Shown: positions 1 to 11,803, counted from the first letter of the stretch. The stretch: DNA of 64,000 bases from Poa pratensis (GCA_947311845.1 CAMZMU010000062.1:49992788-50056787), one strand, 5' to 3'. Translations and numbers: made by a program. The notes: a model not told the origin generated them from the sequence alone.

Positions 1-1579
1 CTACACATTGTTTTTAATGTTTTCCTGTGCTCTCGAATGAGGTAGACATGCATGGAATGATGCCACTAGTTAAACCATGAGTCATGAGCATTTTGGGTAT
101 AAACACCAATTTTAGAGTGCACCGATAAAAGTTATTGCTTTTATAACTTACCGATTTAAATAGGTCCTTTTAATTATTTATTTCCTCTTTTAAATATGTC
201 CCAGTTATAGGTTAAAACCAACCCAAAACAATTATTTAGAACCAAAATAGAAGAAGGGATAATGAATTGGAACAGTAGAATTTTGGTACTGGACTAGTCC
301 GGAATATCCGGATTTTCCGTAACCGGATAATCCGGTCGAAGCAAACTCTCCAGAAACGGCTAAGGACAGAACGAACACACGTACTGACCAAAATCGGAAA
401 TTCCGATTCGTATCCAACTCGGATAATCCGATTATCTTCGCTAGCTGAGAAAATCGACTAAGGACTTTACTCGAAGCGGTACTGGAACTAACCGGACAAT
501 CCGGTGCGGTTTGTACCGGAATTTCCGACGGAGACGACACACGCACGGCGACGGTGAGCTCAACGAACTCGAGCTACGGTTCGCGAGACAAGAGAAGGAG
601 GGCACGGGGATGACGGAATGCTCACCCTGAGCTCGTTTGCGAAGACGGCGGGGTCGGAGACGGGCCACGGCGGCGGGAATCGAGCGGCGGAGCTCGGCCG
701 TGGCCGGAGAGGATGAGGACGGCGTCGACGATTCGGGACGCCCCGGCTCGAATCACTCGGCGTGGAGGTAGAGGAGCTCACGGCGGACCTTCCTGCGGTC
801 TTGGTTTGGCTCGGGAGCTGCTCAGTCGACGGCGAGGCGACGGCGGAGCTCGGCCTCCATGGCGGCTCGGTGGGAGCAGAGGTGGGGAGAGGAGCAAGAA
901 AACTGGGGCTAGGGTTAGGAGGAGCAGGACCTCGGGGTGCTCTTTGCGCAGAGGAGAGGGCAGAGCAGGGGGGGCCCGGGGCGTGGGCGTCGTGGAGCTT
1001 GGCCACGGCGGCGCGGGAAACACGGAGGTGAGGGAGAGATGAGGGTTTTACAAAGAGGCCCCTGACAGTTTTAAAAACATCACCGACGAGTCCTTCTCTG
1101 CACTGATTTTAAAAGATAGCAGGTGTAAATGATTTAATTGAGGCAGTTAGACACTTCCAAAAAATTGTACAAATTTTTGTGTAGCCTCCTGGTACCTTGG
1201 GCCAACACCCATAAGAATTTCAAAGCATTTGGAGTCCATTTGCTTGGGGAAACAAATAAGAAGTTGCTATAGGCATTTTTGAGCATTTCCAAAATAATAT
1301 TCTTTTAGAACTTTGAAGCGAGTCAGAAATATTAATTTGAGCTCTAGGAACTTCCTTGACAAATATAGAATGTCAAAGAGATTTTGTTTTGCAACTTTTG
1401 GATGCTTTCAATGCTTTGTTAAATTGTTGGAGCAAGTTGGTATTTTAGTTTTCCAATTTTTCCAACCCAATGTAGTGTGTGGTTTAGCAATTTAAATGGA
1501 TGCCATGATGCATGCATGCCATGATGCAAATAAGGACACAAAAGTGAAAGTTTGGTACTCAAATTTTGGGGCTGTTACA
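1..1579 (-). mobile_element. LTR of a retrotransposon, cut by the window edge
   Basis: On the minus strand the segment begins TGTAACAGCCCC at 1579, a start typical of one group of grass LTRs (TG at the edge, then a short inverted repeat). The other end lies before base 1, so solo LTR and part of a full element cannot be told apart. The interior is AT-rich at 1-280 and 1040-1570, with a GC-rich block at 520-1040. Long frames in the GC-rich block run on both strands with low-complexity Arg/Ala/Pro-rich translations, so I do not call a gene there. A cluster of imperfect CCGGATAATCCGG-like palindromes lies at about 288-515. Confidence 0.5.
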
Positions 1580-1971
1580 TGCCCGAGGCCAGTTTGGGCT
1601 GGTCCCACGCGGCCAGGTACATGGGCCTCGTGGGCCACCCCCATTTGGCCCTCGTGGCTCTCATCTCTTCGGTCTTCTTCCCTCTGCCTTTCTCCCGATG
1701 AAAAACTGACGCAGTATTTTTTCTTTTATTATTTGAGGTCCTGTAGCTCCTGAAACATTAAAGACAAGAAAAGGGAGGTTTTCTGCCTCCCAGAAATTAA
1801 ATACCAAAAATAGGGACTTTGTATGAAAGTCCCCAAAATCATCTAAAACATGTAGAAACAATCATATAATCATGCAAATAACATTCTAGTATGATACTAA
1901 AAGTTATATAAATGATGATATAAAATGCACGTATCAAATGCAAAGTTCATGTATGCATTTTACATGCATCA
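1580..1971 (-). mobile_element. possible second LTR fragment
   Basis: It abuts the previous LTR. On the minus strand it starts TGATGCATGTAAAATGC at 1971. At 1580-1690 it carries a GC-rich stretch of GGGCCTCGTGGGCC type, often seen near LTR promoters of grass gypsy elements. No partner LTR, primer-binding site or TSD was found, so this is a weak call. Confidence 0.25.
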
Positions 1972-2339
1972 GCAGGCGGTTTGATCGGGGGCAGCTGGTG
2001 GGGGCTCGAATGCTAGAAAAGCTACGGCCGCAGCAGCGATTTCTTCGAGCGACAGAAGGGTGGGTCAATATCTCAGATTCTTTTCTTTATGGTACAGAAG
2101 GATGGTGAGATTATTTCTTCATTTTTTGCATTTCTTATTCCGCTATGCCGAATATTTTGATTTCTTGCTTATCTTACTTTCCTAGTTGTTCTAAGTAATG
2201 CGTGTGGTACAAAGTATGTGGTACGTAACTTCTTCGAGTCATCGTATTGTGGCGAAGTATGGAGGACTTAGCCCATTGTCAATTCCTTCAGGCTTTGCTC
2301 GCGCAGCGGACGCTAAGACTGTTGTATATGAGGACCCCC

Positions 2340-2640
2340 TTTTTTTGCGAAGAAGACTACCGGTTTATTAATTATCTACATCAGTACAAAAGACGCAACA
2401 AGGAAAAATCATTCGACTACGAACACTGAAGCGAGTCAAAGGCGTGCCGCTATCCTTGCCCCCTCCCTTAGCAAAGTCGGGCAAAGCTTGTTGTAGAAGA
2501 CCTTGTTGTAGTAAAGAGACGGAAAGTCGTCATGATAAGACCCCAAAGGGCCACCACACCTGCCAGCTACCATCGCCAAAGATGAGAACTGTGTAAATCA
2601 AAAGAATCTGACCTGCAACCACACCGACAAACAAAAAAGC
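2340..2640 (-). mobile_element. possible LINE 3' tail
   Basis: A short poly(T) at 2340-2346 is followed by TGCGAAGAAGACTACCGG. On the minus strand this would be a non-LTR 3' end closing in a short poly(A). No TSD was recognised and the 5' limit is uncertain. The bases at 1972-2339 and 2641-2908 hold no gene that I recognise. The words near 2020-2045 and 2795-2815 (AAGCTACGG..CGCA..GCGATTT) resemble each other and may be the two sides of an old insertion. Confidence 0.3.
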
Positions 2641-2908
2641 CGACAAGCCCTTGGTGGGTCAGGTGCGGTGCGTCGGTCGTGTTGGTGCCGTAGACGGGGA
2701 ATTTCGAGAGATTGCCGGGCGACGGTTCGAGCAGGGCGGGGTGGCGATGGGCGCGGGTGGTCGGAGCAGGCTTTTCGGCGGACTCGACGTGGGAAGCTAC
2801 GGTCGCACTGGCGATTTGGCGAGTATTGTGGGCTCGGCACATCGTCTACTTCTTCGGACAACCGAAGCGGATATAATTTGGGTGTAAGATTAGAATCTAG
2901 TGAAAACA

Positions 2909-3198
2909 GGGGTCTAGCTGCTTTTTTTTTTTTTTGAAACGAGGTAAAAGCTTTGCCTTTTATATTGATAAAGTAGATGCAAACATGTAGGACAAGGCCT
3001 AAAAAGAAAAAAAGTTACAACTCGATCCACGCCGGCCCCGAGGCCGCGCCCCACACGGGTCGACGACCAAGTTGCCCAAGCAACCACGCCGGCACCAAGA
3101 CCCCTCAACGCAACACGACAGAGGAGAGAGTCCGAAGTCGCCGCTCTGACATCCACGCCTGCCCCAAAGCCGCGCCCCACACGGGGTCTAGCTGCTTT
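2909..3198 (-). mobile_element. SINE or truncated LINE retroposon with 16-bp TSD
   Basis: The element body is 2925-3182 and is flanked by perfect copies of GGGGTCTAGCTGCTTT at 2909-2924 and 3183-3198. A poly(T) run at the left edge is a poly(A) tail on the minus strand, preceded by TTTACCTCGTTTC. These are the marks of target-primed reverse transcription. The body contains two diverged copies of a GCCxxxGCCGCGCCCCACACGG-type segment, at about 3031-3060 and 3152-3184. No ORF is expected. The perfect TSD argues for a fairly recent insertion. Confidence 0.85.
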
Positions 3199-3479
3199 GG
3201 TAAATACACTAGGAAAAGCAGGTGGATTTTAGAATCTGCTATGAAAGAATAGCCCTTTGGTTAGCTTTTACATTTTTGAAAGCAAAAGCAGGTTGAGTAA
3301 GTAGAACCAAACGCACACTAAGAGAATAGGCCGACGCTAAACCATTAATCTCGTCATATCTTAACTTGTGGATATCGACTTGTATCTCTGTATTGTATGC
3401 TGGTATCTTAGCATCCATCGATGTTGTATTCGGACCTTTTGGCTTTATTAATTTAAAGTTGTGTTCTATGAGCCTTTGG
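3199..3479. other. no feature recognised
   Basis: An AT-rich stretch between the retroposon and the start of homology with MULE copy B. I see no gene, no terminal repeats and no tandem structure. Confidence 0.4.
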
Positions 3480-4487
3480 TCCAAAAAAAAAAAAACAGAA
3501 CAGTAGCAAACATTTGACCAAATTATTTTTGATCTGTAGGCAGCATTATATTTGTACACGTCATTTCTCTTCAGTTCAATAATTAGGCAGCGCTCCTATG
3601 GTTTCTCCAAAAAAAAAAAAATGTCATTTTTTAGAAGACCAACGTGACCTGAGGCAGGCGTGATAACGGATCAAACTGAAAGCAACATCTAAACACTGAA
3701 TGGCACGTCTCTGTAGAAGTTTTTGTAGGCTGAAACTATGGAGACGCTGCAATCACCGGAATAAATGAATAAGATAAAATGTTCAGGATGCAAGATCTTG
3801 GCAGCATCCTTGCTTGCAGAGAGAAACATATTTAAACAAGAAATGATATCTTCTGGAAAGATTTGGCATTTAAGCAAACACGAGTTCAAAGGAAATTATC
3901 AAACTGTAACCAACTAGAAAATAAATAACAGATGGGTCAGTTTGCAGTCTACAATGGGCATAGTAACCATATATTGTCTTAAACATGCCAGAAATTCAGT
4001 TTTCATGGGAGAATATAAGCACTACAAATAATACACTCGGTATTCAGGGTTTACATAGGATAAGCTTGACAGCAACTGCATATTTAGGGCCCAAAATATG
4101 AATAACTTGGAGTTTGACAGATGCAACAGAAGATTAAATTTGATTAGGTTCTCCAGACCTTGTTGGGGTTCCTTGATTATCTTCGATTGATCTATTTCCA
4201 GTGTTACATTGTTCCTCTGCCTCCTCCGCAACAGCTTCTAGACAGGCTGAAGTTACGAAGAAAGGAAGGCCACACTCCAATCTTTTGTCTGAGATCCAAA
4301 TTGTTGTCTTGTCCTCAAATGGCGTGATATCTGTGTAGCTGCGTGAGATCTTAGCATCTAATGCTACAGCAGTCAACAACACCCCTTGGTATTTTCCGCA
4401 TAGTGGCATGCCCTTGATGCATAGCACAGGGCGACAATGATGGAAGGCCTGTGACTGAGCACCGATCAAACGCCCAAAACACACGGT
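3480..4487 (-). pseudogene. MULE transposase relic, copy A, C-terminal part
   Basis: The minus-strand frame at 4134-4484 matches copy B (13389-16026) over the MULE core ([17 protein letters not shown]) and then jumps to copy B's C-terminal tail (DKRLECGLP, ending EEPNQ-like). The bases 3480-4133 match copy B's 3' flank. The jump lies at 4354. It removes what in copy B is 13610-14740, a loss of 1131 bp that keeps the frame and has TTAG at both edges. The SWIM finger and most of the catalytic core are therefore missing. Homology stops abruptly at 4487 and resumes at 9448, so the relic is interrupted by the LEA14-bearing segment. It is not expected to be functional. Confidence 0.85.
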
Positions 4488-7371
4488 GCATGCAGGCGTT
4501 TCCTCCGCAAACTCCTCCGTGCCCTCTTGCTTTTGTGTCCACCCACCGTTTCCTCCTCTTCTTCCCGGCCTCCTGCTCCCCCGCGCGATTCCTCAGATAA
4601 TTACAGACCATTACGCGTCACTTCCTCTGCTCCATCCACGCTAATTTCCTCATCTCTATTTCTCAGGTAACCGACGTCCCGCTGTTCGCCTTGATCTTCA
4701 TGGTGATTTGGATTTCTTTCCTTTCTCATTCTCTATTTTCTTTTGCCATTTTTCTACCGTCCCTTCACATGGTCACCGAATTCGATCCTCATCTGGGATG
4801 TGGATTTTCTTGGTGTACGCCTTGGGGGTGATCCATCGGGTTTCACACAAGGGGAGCGGATGATCGAGCGTTTTTCTACTCCTTTGAAAAAGAGCAAGTG
4901 TTTTTTATGGCCTTAATTAAGTTAGGTATTGTGCTCATCCCTGAACAATCCATGTTTGGACATACTCGAAAACAGTCACAGAATTACAGAAATACTCATA
5001 AATAAATGCAATTCTACATTTATCAATTAAAATATCTCATAGTATTTTTTTGATTTAGTAAAATAAAATACTTTATATGATCAACGAAAAATAGAAACAA
5101 GACGAGTTGTTTCGTTGAAGCTCAAGTTAATTCCTGTTTGGCGGTTATATAATATCTGCCTCATTTGTTCAATAGACAAGCAAGAATTATATCCCTATCT
5201 TTTGGAGTTTATCAGTTTCCTATCTTGTAGCCCCGTGCCTCCACTTTACTTGCCTCTTTGATTCATCTGAAAAGTGGAGGAAAAATGGAGTAATTTTTCC
5301 TCTTGTATGTGTTTCAAAAGAAACCCACACAAAAAAACAACACAATTGTCGTAGGTTGCATAATAACAACCTAATCGTACCTTAATATTATGTTTTAACC
5401 AAGATTTGACTGTGCTTTTTGAGAAACCTTTGTTTTTTCCTGCTCGTGCGAATCAAACGTGCGATTCTGCAAAATTCATGTGCTTTCATAAACCTCTATT
5501 TTGCATATGTGACCCTATTCTATGTTTTTGTTTTCCCCATTCCTACTTTTCGGAATCCTATGAATCAAAGAGGTCCTGGGATCAACACTCATTCAGCCAA
5601 TAAAAAGGAATTTCAACGTCATATGAGGGGAATTCAACTACCTTGCAAATTGGATGAGAGGTTGTTTGGGATTTCATGCAACTGGCCCTCCAATTCATTT
5701 ATTGCGCCAAGTTCGAAAAATAAGACAAGACATCGGGGGATACGTATCCGACGTTCATGCGATGGGCAAAGAGAACAATCGGAATAAAGAAGCATCAGAT
5801 TTAACACATAATTCCTTATCTGCACAATTGTGATGGGATTGGTCGATCAGACAAGGGCCATTCGATCCAAGTGGCTACTAAACATTTGAGTTAGCCATTT
5901 GACTGCCTACAAGGCAAGCTACATTGTTGTAATGTGTTAAAGGCATTCACAGTAGCCAAAATGGCGCCTTATCATATAACCATACATGTCATCGGGAATA
6001 CAATGGTAGCGAGGGATCATATTTTTGTATTTAATGTTGTTAGAACTAGACATTTGAGCTTCCGAGAGAATTGCCGAAAGTAGATAATGTTTGATGACGG
6101 AGTGCAGGACGAAGCCTACATCTCCGGGACTTCTTTCTCCGGTGTTCCTCCCCGCGTATTAATGAACATAATTCATTATCACGGTTCTTAGTCCTCGTTG
6201 CCTTCTATTATCACAGTTCAGAGGAATACAAGTTTTGCTCCCTGAACTTCATGGCAATGGTTATCTTCACAAGGTGGACACGGATAAGAAGACTGTGGAT
6301 ATTAAGGACAAAACGACTGTGATGTAGCAATAAAGACCACTAAATATTTTTACAAGTGGGAACTATTGCAGGTGGTGCAAATGAGGAGCAAGCCGCATCA
6401 ATGTTTTCGATGGGGATCAACAAGTCTGAATCCGCAGCCTGTTGGCTGGGACCGGTCAGTGAGCCACGGAGGAGGATGCAAGTCGAGCATACACGGTGGC
6501 TTCATCAAGCACGACTTCAAGACGTTGAAGGTCATATTCGCGGGGAAGGGGTCTACTGGAGTTTGTAAGAAATTACGCGTGTAGAATTACCTCATGAAGG
6601 TGTAGTTTGTTTGGTTTGAGTTGCTTATCACGTGTTCCACGCGATCTCATGAAGGTGTAGTTTGTCATACCGGATTCGCCCTACCACGGCCTACCAACTG
6701 CCCTTCTCGCAATCTCGTGTCTATGCCTACCACTTTGGTCTAGTATTCTTTGGTTACCTCTTTAGGCACGGGTTACTAGTTTTTTACTCGAATCCTAACC
6801 CTGCCACAGCCTACCAGTCCGCCCTCTCGTGGATCAGTTTGCGGCATTAATACTATGTTGTGTTGAACTCTTTTATAATCTATTGTGAAAAAATAGCCAA
6901 AAGTAGTAAAAAGCTAGTTAGCCAAATAGTATTATATAGAAAAGGTGTTTGAAAAGGCTGGATTATCATACCACCTCAATGCAGAAGATATCTTGTTACC
7001 TTGTACCTCATTTGTCTTATGTCCGTTTCTTTCAAATCGACAACTATCTTACTTGGAAGTGCTAATAAAAAATTGATCCACAATATTGTGCATGTGTAAT
7101 ATCGTCGCCACTTGCCTGTTAGAGCTAGCTATTGCTACATGAGTTCCTCCTAGAGCTAGAAATGGTCTATTATTGTTCTAACCATATGCTAATTTTGTGT
7201 AATTACCGGGTTTTTGTTAGTGTGGTCTTGTGATATTTTTCCTATTAACCATGAAGCTCATTTGTTAGTTTCTTTCTATTTTCTTCTCAATGCATTATCT
7301 TGCAATTATTCTTCATGTTCTCTACTTATACTTATGTCACTGATACATTAACTTATTATCTGTATTGTAGC
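4488..7371 (+). other. 5' flank and probable leader intron of the LEA14-like gene
   Basis: The first 180 bases (4497-4670) are C/T-rich, like a grass 5' leader, with possible splice sites around 4665-4700 (TTTCTCAG followed by GTAACC, and ATGGTGATT). The coding exon is preceded directly by a clear acceptor, CTGTATTGTAG at 7360-7370, so at least one upstream non-coding exon is implied, with an intron of up to about 2.7 kb. The rest is AT-rich and shows no gene. A 20-bp direct repeat, CTCATGAAGGTGTAGTTTGT, lies at about 6591 and 6646. Leader exon limits are a guess. Confidence 0.4.
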
Positions 7372-8842
7372 ATGGCATCCTCGGATAGCCCAAAAGTGAC
7401 AAAAAATAAAGCTGACAAAGACCAAGATAATGATGACGGAGGATTCTTTGACAAGGTTAAGGATTTCATCCAAGACATTGGTGAAAAGATTGAAGAAGCA
7501 GTCGGCTTTGGAAAGCCGACCGCCGATGTTACTGATATCCACATACCTCAGATCAGTGTTGAGAAGGTAGAGTTAATCGCTGATGTCCTGATCGCAAACC
7601 CAAACCCTGTGCCCATCCCTCTTGTCGACATCGAATACCTGATTGAAAGCGAAGGGAGGAAGCTCGTGTCCAGAACAATCCCGGATGCTGGAACTATTCA
7701 TGCCCACAGTTCAGAGACTGTCAAAATCCATGTGATGCTCATTTATGACGACATCAAGAGCACATACGGAGACATCAAGTCCGGAAGCATCATCCCTTAC
7801 ACGATAAAAGTTGTTCTCCACGTGGACGTCCCAGTCATCGGCAGGATCTCAATACCTCTCGAGAAAACTGGTGAGATCCCGGTGCCTTATAAACCAGACG
7901 TTGACATCAACAAGATAAAGTTTGAGAAGTTTTCCTTTGAGGAGGCGACGGCGACTCTACATCTGAATCTCGATAACAAGAATGATTTTGACTTGGGGCT
8001 GAATGCCATGGATTACGAGGTGTGGCTCTCAAATGTGAGCATTGCGTCTGCTGTGATGAAAGAGTCCACGAACATCAAGAAGCAGGAAGTAACCACCATG
8101 AACTTGCCAATCAGCTTCAGGCCTAAGGATTTTGGATCTGCTATGTGGGATATGATAAGGGGAAAGGGCACTGGTTACACCATAAAGGGCCATATTGATG
8201 TGAACACGCCCTTTGGACACATGAAGATACCTATAAGCAGAGAGGGTGGAACTACTCGCCTAAAGAAGGGAGATGGCGATGATGATAATGATGAGGTATA
8301 TGTTTTTTCCTATATTGTTCGATCAAGATGTATAGCATCAAATATTTCCATTATACCTGCATCATACTTTGCCTCCACAAATACTTGCACATCATTGGAA
8401 ATCCTTATATATTTTTTAAACCTAGAGCAGCTCCATGACCACGAACTACGGTAGTATTTAGTTTTTCTTTAAGAAATGATATATACTATATCTACAGTAG
8501 TACAATGTATGACCATGATTTTATTGACAGAATGACTTCATTGTCTCAACTCACAAACTTGACCCCCAACTATAAACTCTGAAAAGACTGTAAAGCAAGT
8601 TACATTTTTCATTTCAAGTTTACTCAAACCTATGCAAATAATGTGAATGTAGCACATCAAATCAATGAAGATCACAAGGTAGAGACTCATCGACCTTCAT
8701 TCTCAAAAACAAAAATCAAACCTGACATTCTGATCCTATCGAATAGAGTTGCTTATGTTATTTAGTGTTGTCTTATGGATGCTCTGTGTGCAAAGAAAAC
8801 AATCACCCGTATCTAATTCTTTGCCATTTTCTGTAGGACTAA
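7372..8842 (+). CDS. LEA14-type late embryogenesis abundant protein (LEA_2, two WHy domains)
   Basis: The model is join(7372..8295, 8837..8842), 309 aa. The start is the ATG one base after the acceptor CTGTATTGTAG. The donor GTATAT at 8296 and acceptor TTTTCTGTAG ending at 8836 join in phase and add only Asp and the stop. Residues 1-25 are charged and low in complexity. Residues 26-45 (FFDKVKDFIQDIGEKIEEAV) look like an amphipathic helix. Two LEA_2/WHy domains follow at about 61-165 (with ANPNPVPIPL) and about 182-290 (with LDNKNDFDLGL). The tail is acidic. There is no signal peptide or membrane segment, so a soluble, probably cytosolic protein is expected. Family members are linked to desiccation and hypersensitive responses and are thought to protect proteins or membranes; that role is inferred by homology. 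The reading frame is clean. The locus lies within a MULE relic. Confidence 0.9.
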
Positions 8843-9447
8843 ATGAGGGGGATAGAATTTTTTGGAGCAGAGTCGATGATTTAAAGTTTTATAAAGGAGG
8901 CGCCCTCTGACTTCTGAGCACCTAGCATGCTAATCAAGTTCTTATTTGCACTGCTCCTAACTAGTGAAAAGGTGTTATATACATGGTCGTGCAACTTTGC
9001 TCCTGATCTTGGCACTTTTTCTATCTTTGCGATTGCAACTTTTGTTGACATCATTTGATTAAAATTTGTTATCAAGAACAGCTAATCAAGATGTTCAATT
9101 ACGCAAGGACATTCTGTATGGAGTTTTGTCTACTCTTGCTTGTGCCATGTTAATGTTCTTACATGATTTTCCGCACGCGCTCGGTCATGTAGATTGAAAT
9201 CTAGTTCCAGAATGTTTGCTGAGTCATGCCTTTCACATGGCTGGCCTTCCGGAACGGAGCCGTTAGCTGATGTACTATCAGGCCTTGTTCAGTGCAGGCT
9301 CTACCGCCCTAGGATCAAAATTGCGATCGATGGATGGGCGGCATTTGATCCATTTTGTGTCCTGCAAAACGTGCCCACAACACGAGCGTAAGACATGTAT
9401 CTTAGGAACAATTGTTTAGTTACAGAGAGAAAGAGAATAAAAAAGTT
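8843..9447 (+). other. 3' UTR and downstream flank of the LEA14-like gene
   Basis: The sequence downstream of the stop contains no convincing second gene. A short frame at 9194-9391 has no recognisable domain. MULE homology resumes at about 9448 without a TSD or terminal repeat, so this is the right-hand end of the segment that interrupts MULE copy A. Confidence 0.5.
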
Positions 9448-10301
9448 ACTGAACTCAAAACCGTTACAACCTGAAATCTCTGTATCCTTGATGTCCAAAA
9501 AACACCAGGAGTTTTACATGTTATTTTCTTAAGTAACCTAGGCGCAGAGTCGTGTGAAGCATAAAATGTACCGAACTCCCACTCCAGAGCCTTCTGTCTT
9601 GCTCTCCATGCCTTAGAAGGGCTCATCTCCTCGCCATAGTGTTTAGCGAGATAAGCAATAATTGCCTTGGGTGTCATCGTCAGGTCTTCCACGAGGCGGA
9701 TGAAGCGGAAATCAGGATTTTCCAGGCTTTTCGTGCCAGGCAACACAACCCATGCCATTTGATTGTAATCATCATGCACGGCTTTGAGCAAAATGGCGTA
9801 GTGCTTGATGTCAGAGGAATCCACATATAACATGAACTTCTGCGTCACATTTCTTCTTCTCTTCAATTTATTGGCAAAGGCACTCCAGGATCTGTCAGTA
9901 TCAAAAAGACGGTTCTCCCACAGGATATACTCCAAGTACCAATCCGGTTCGAAGTCATCAAACAAGTCAATAGTGCGTTGTTTGAGGAACCCCTGGACAG
10001 CGAGATCTTGGGTCTCCGGGTGGAGCCGAAACAGCTTGAAGATCCAGAGCTGTAGATCCACCAACGACATCGACTGTTGCTGCAACGGTAGTCGGCCGAC
10101 TACGTGTGCACAACGCGATCTTGGGTCTCCCGGAGAAATGTATGAACAATCAACTAAATCATCGCCACCCACGCGATAAAACTCTTTTCTATGTCCATAG
10201 TACACATATATCTGAATCGGTTCTTGAGCCTACAGCAAACAATGACACAATCCATGGACCCAACAGGTTCAGAGTTCAGACGAATCAAACAAGCAAAGCA
10301 C
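9448..10301 (-). pseudogene. MULE transposase relic, copy A, N-terminal part
   Basis: The minus-strand frame from 10205 down to about 9515 matches the N-terminal 235 residues of copy B almost continuously ([38 protein letters not shown]). A frameshift just after TPGVF garbles the rest. An acceptor TTTGCTGTAG lies at the same place as in copy B, with the same AQEPIQI coding bases after it. Homology to copy B ends at about 10301, inside copy B's intron, and the copy B first exon is absent here. The first codon of the open frame is GTG, so it is not a true start. Confidence 0.85.
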
Positions 10302-11067
10302 ATATCGGTCCCTGGATAGAGAGGAGACTGTGCGGCGGCTAGGGTTGGAAGTGAGACAGTGAGAGTGAGAGTGAAGGGTGAGGTTCTTATAGGCCATGTC
10401 TGTGGGCTGTCGGGTTGCTTCTTATGGCAACGGAGATTTCCCAAATGTCCGTGTACGATTAGCACATATCGGTAACGGAGGTAAAAAAATATATCAGTTG
10501 ACAATATGTATTCCCTATTCATCCGTTGCCTTTGTTGTGGGCATGTCTTACGGCCCAGTGCGGGCACACGGGGATGTTGCGATTTTCCGTCGCCTAACTT
10601 GTGCCGTTTCCATAGAGGGGTATCCGATGTGTCGTTCTATACTAGTGTGAGAATAACCTTCGCAATAACTTTGTTTGGAAACTATAAGTTACACTAAATA
10701 TAAAGATCTACTCATGGTTTCTTGGAATAACTTGATTCTAACTAAGTACAATCTAGCAAAATGTCGATGAAATGGAAATAAAAATGTTTGTTTTTTGTGA
10801 TAAGAATGAAATAATACAACATTTATTTTTCTTGTTCATTAGCACAATTATTATGCCGTATAGTATGTGTTGCTTTTAGCATTCCACCACCTACAAACTT
10901 TACGAATATATTTGAGAATTGGTTGAACGGCCATAGTGACAAACTAAAAGCATAAATCTGGGTGAGAGTTTGCGATTTATGTTGGGCAATTTGAAATCAT
11001 TGAAATGTTGTTTTTTTAACAACAAACAAGTTTCTAACTTTTTTAGAGGTGAGATAGACAAGTCTAT
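10302..11067. other. no gene recognised
   Basis: Moderately AT-rich DNA. The minus strand at 10310-10400 reads like a leader (CCAACCCTAGCCGCCGCAC) just upstream of copy A's remnant, but no ORF of known type follows. No terminal or tandem repeats were noticed. Confidence 0.35.
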
Positions 11068-11803
11068 CTGTTGGACCTGTATGTTTTTTTTTGACACATC
11101 CAAACTTCCGTATATTCATCTCAAATCCACGTACCCAGTACATAGAACAAGAACAGAAAAAGAGCAATACGAAGAGGATGAAGATCCAGAGCTAGAACCG
11201 AGATCGAAGATCCGCGGCACCGCCGGCTGCGAGGAAGACGAAGACCGGCACCACCACCTTGCCTGAGCCTGGGCAGATTTAAGCCCTTGAAAGACGTCGC
11301 CATGAACGTCCGCCGCGCCGCGGCGGAACCCAAGTCGATGAACGAGCGGGGCAGGCGTCCCCCCCGGCTCTTCCACGCCGCTTTGCCGCGGCCATCGTCG
11401 TCGACGAAGCCGCCGGAAGCCGCAGATCTTGACCAGCTTCAGCCGAATCGCATCCCCAGCGCCGCCGCACCACGGCCGCCGGAGAAGGGAGCCCCCACAC
11501 CGCAGATCCGCAGATCCGCGAGCAGGAACAGGACGGCCACCACTCGACGGAGCGCCAACGGAGCTCCACCGTCGGAGGGGAGGGTCGCCGCCACCAAAAC
11601 CACCAGCCGCACCACCGCCTCCTCAGCGCCGCCGGCAGGAAACTGTTTGCCCCTACTCTATGTACACGAAGAGGACGGGGATCCCCCACCCACCCGCCGC
11701 CGGAGCGGACGGGGGGAGAGATCCCACGCCCCGCGACGGCGAGAGTGGCGGCGACCAGTCGGGTCCAGAAAAATCGCCCTTCGCTACTGTTGGACCTGTA
11801 TGT
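11068..11803 (-). mobile_element. GC-rich retroposon with 17-bp TSD
   Basis: Perfect copies of CTGTTGGACCTGTATGT lie at 11068-11084 and 11787-11803. The left copy is followed by poly(T), i.e. a minus-strand poly(A) tail after GGATGTGTCA. The body (about 700 bp) is AT-rich at the 3' end and very GC-rich toward its 5' end. Long frames there (for example 11279-11869 minus and 11287-11895 plus) are Arg/Pro/Ala-rich on both strands and have no domain that I recognise. They are more likely a side effect of composition than a gene. It may be an internally deleted LINE or a non-autonomous relative. Confidence 0.85.

Noticed and set aside
560..1042. Several overlapping 80-150 codon frames on both strands
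   Set aside because: GC-rich low-complexity DNA inside an LTR. No domains, and both strands are open at once.
7300..8454. A 384-residue open frame starting 24 codons before the LEA14 start and running past the exon end
   Set aside because: It begins in intron sequence before a clear acceptor and reads through a good GTATAT donor. The spliced model gives a normal LEA14-like protein.
4488..9447. The LEA14-bearing segment as a Helitron or a nested MULE
   Set aside because: There is no A/T insertion site, no CTAG end, no terminal inverted repeats and no 9-bp duplication at the edges.
9448..10205. Copy A N-terminal frame as a functional 261-residue gene
   Set aside because: Its first codon is GTG within an exon, the end is frameshifted, and it is a clear fragment of the copy B gene.
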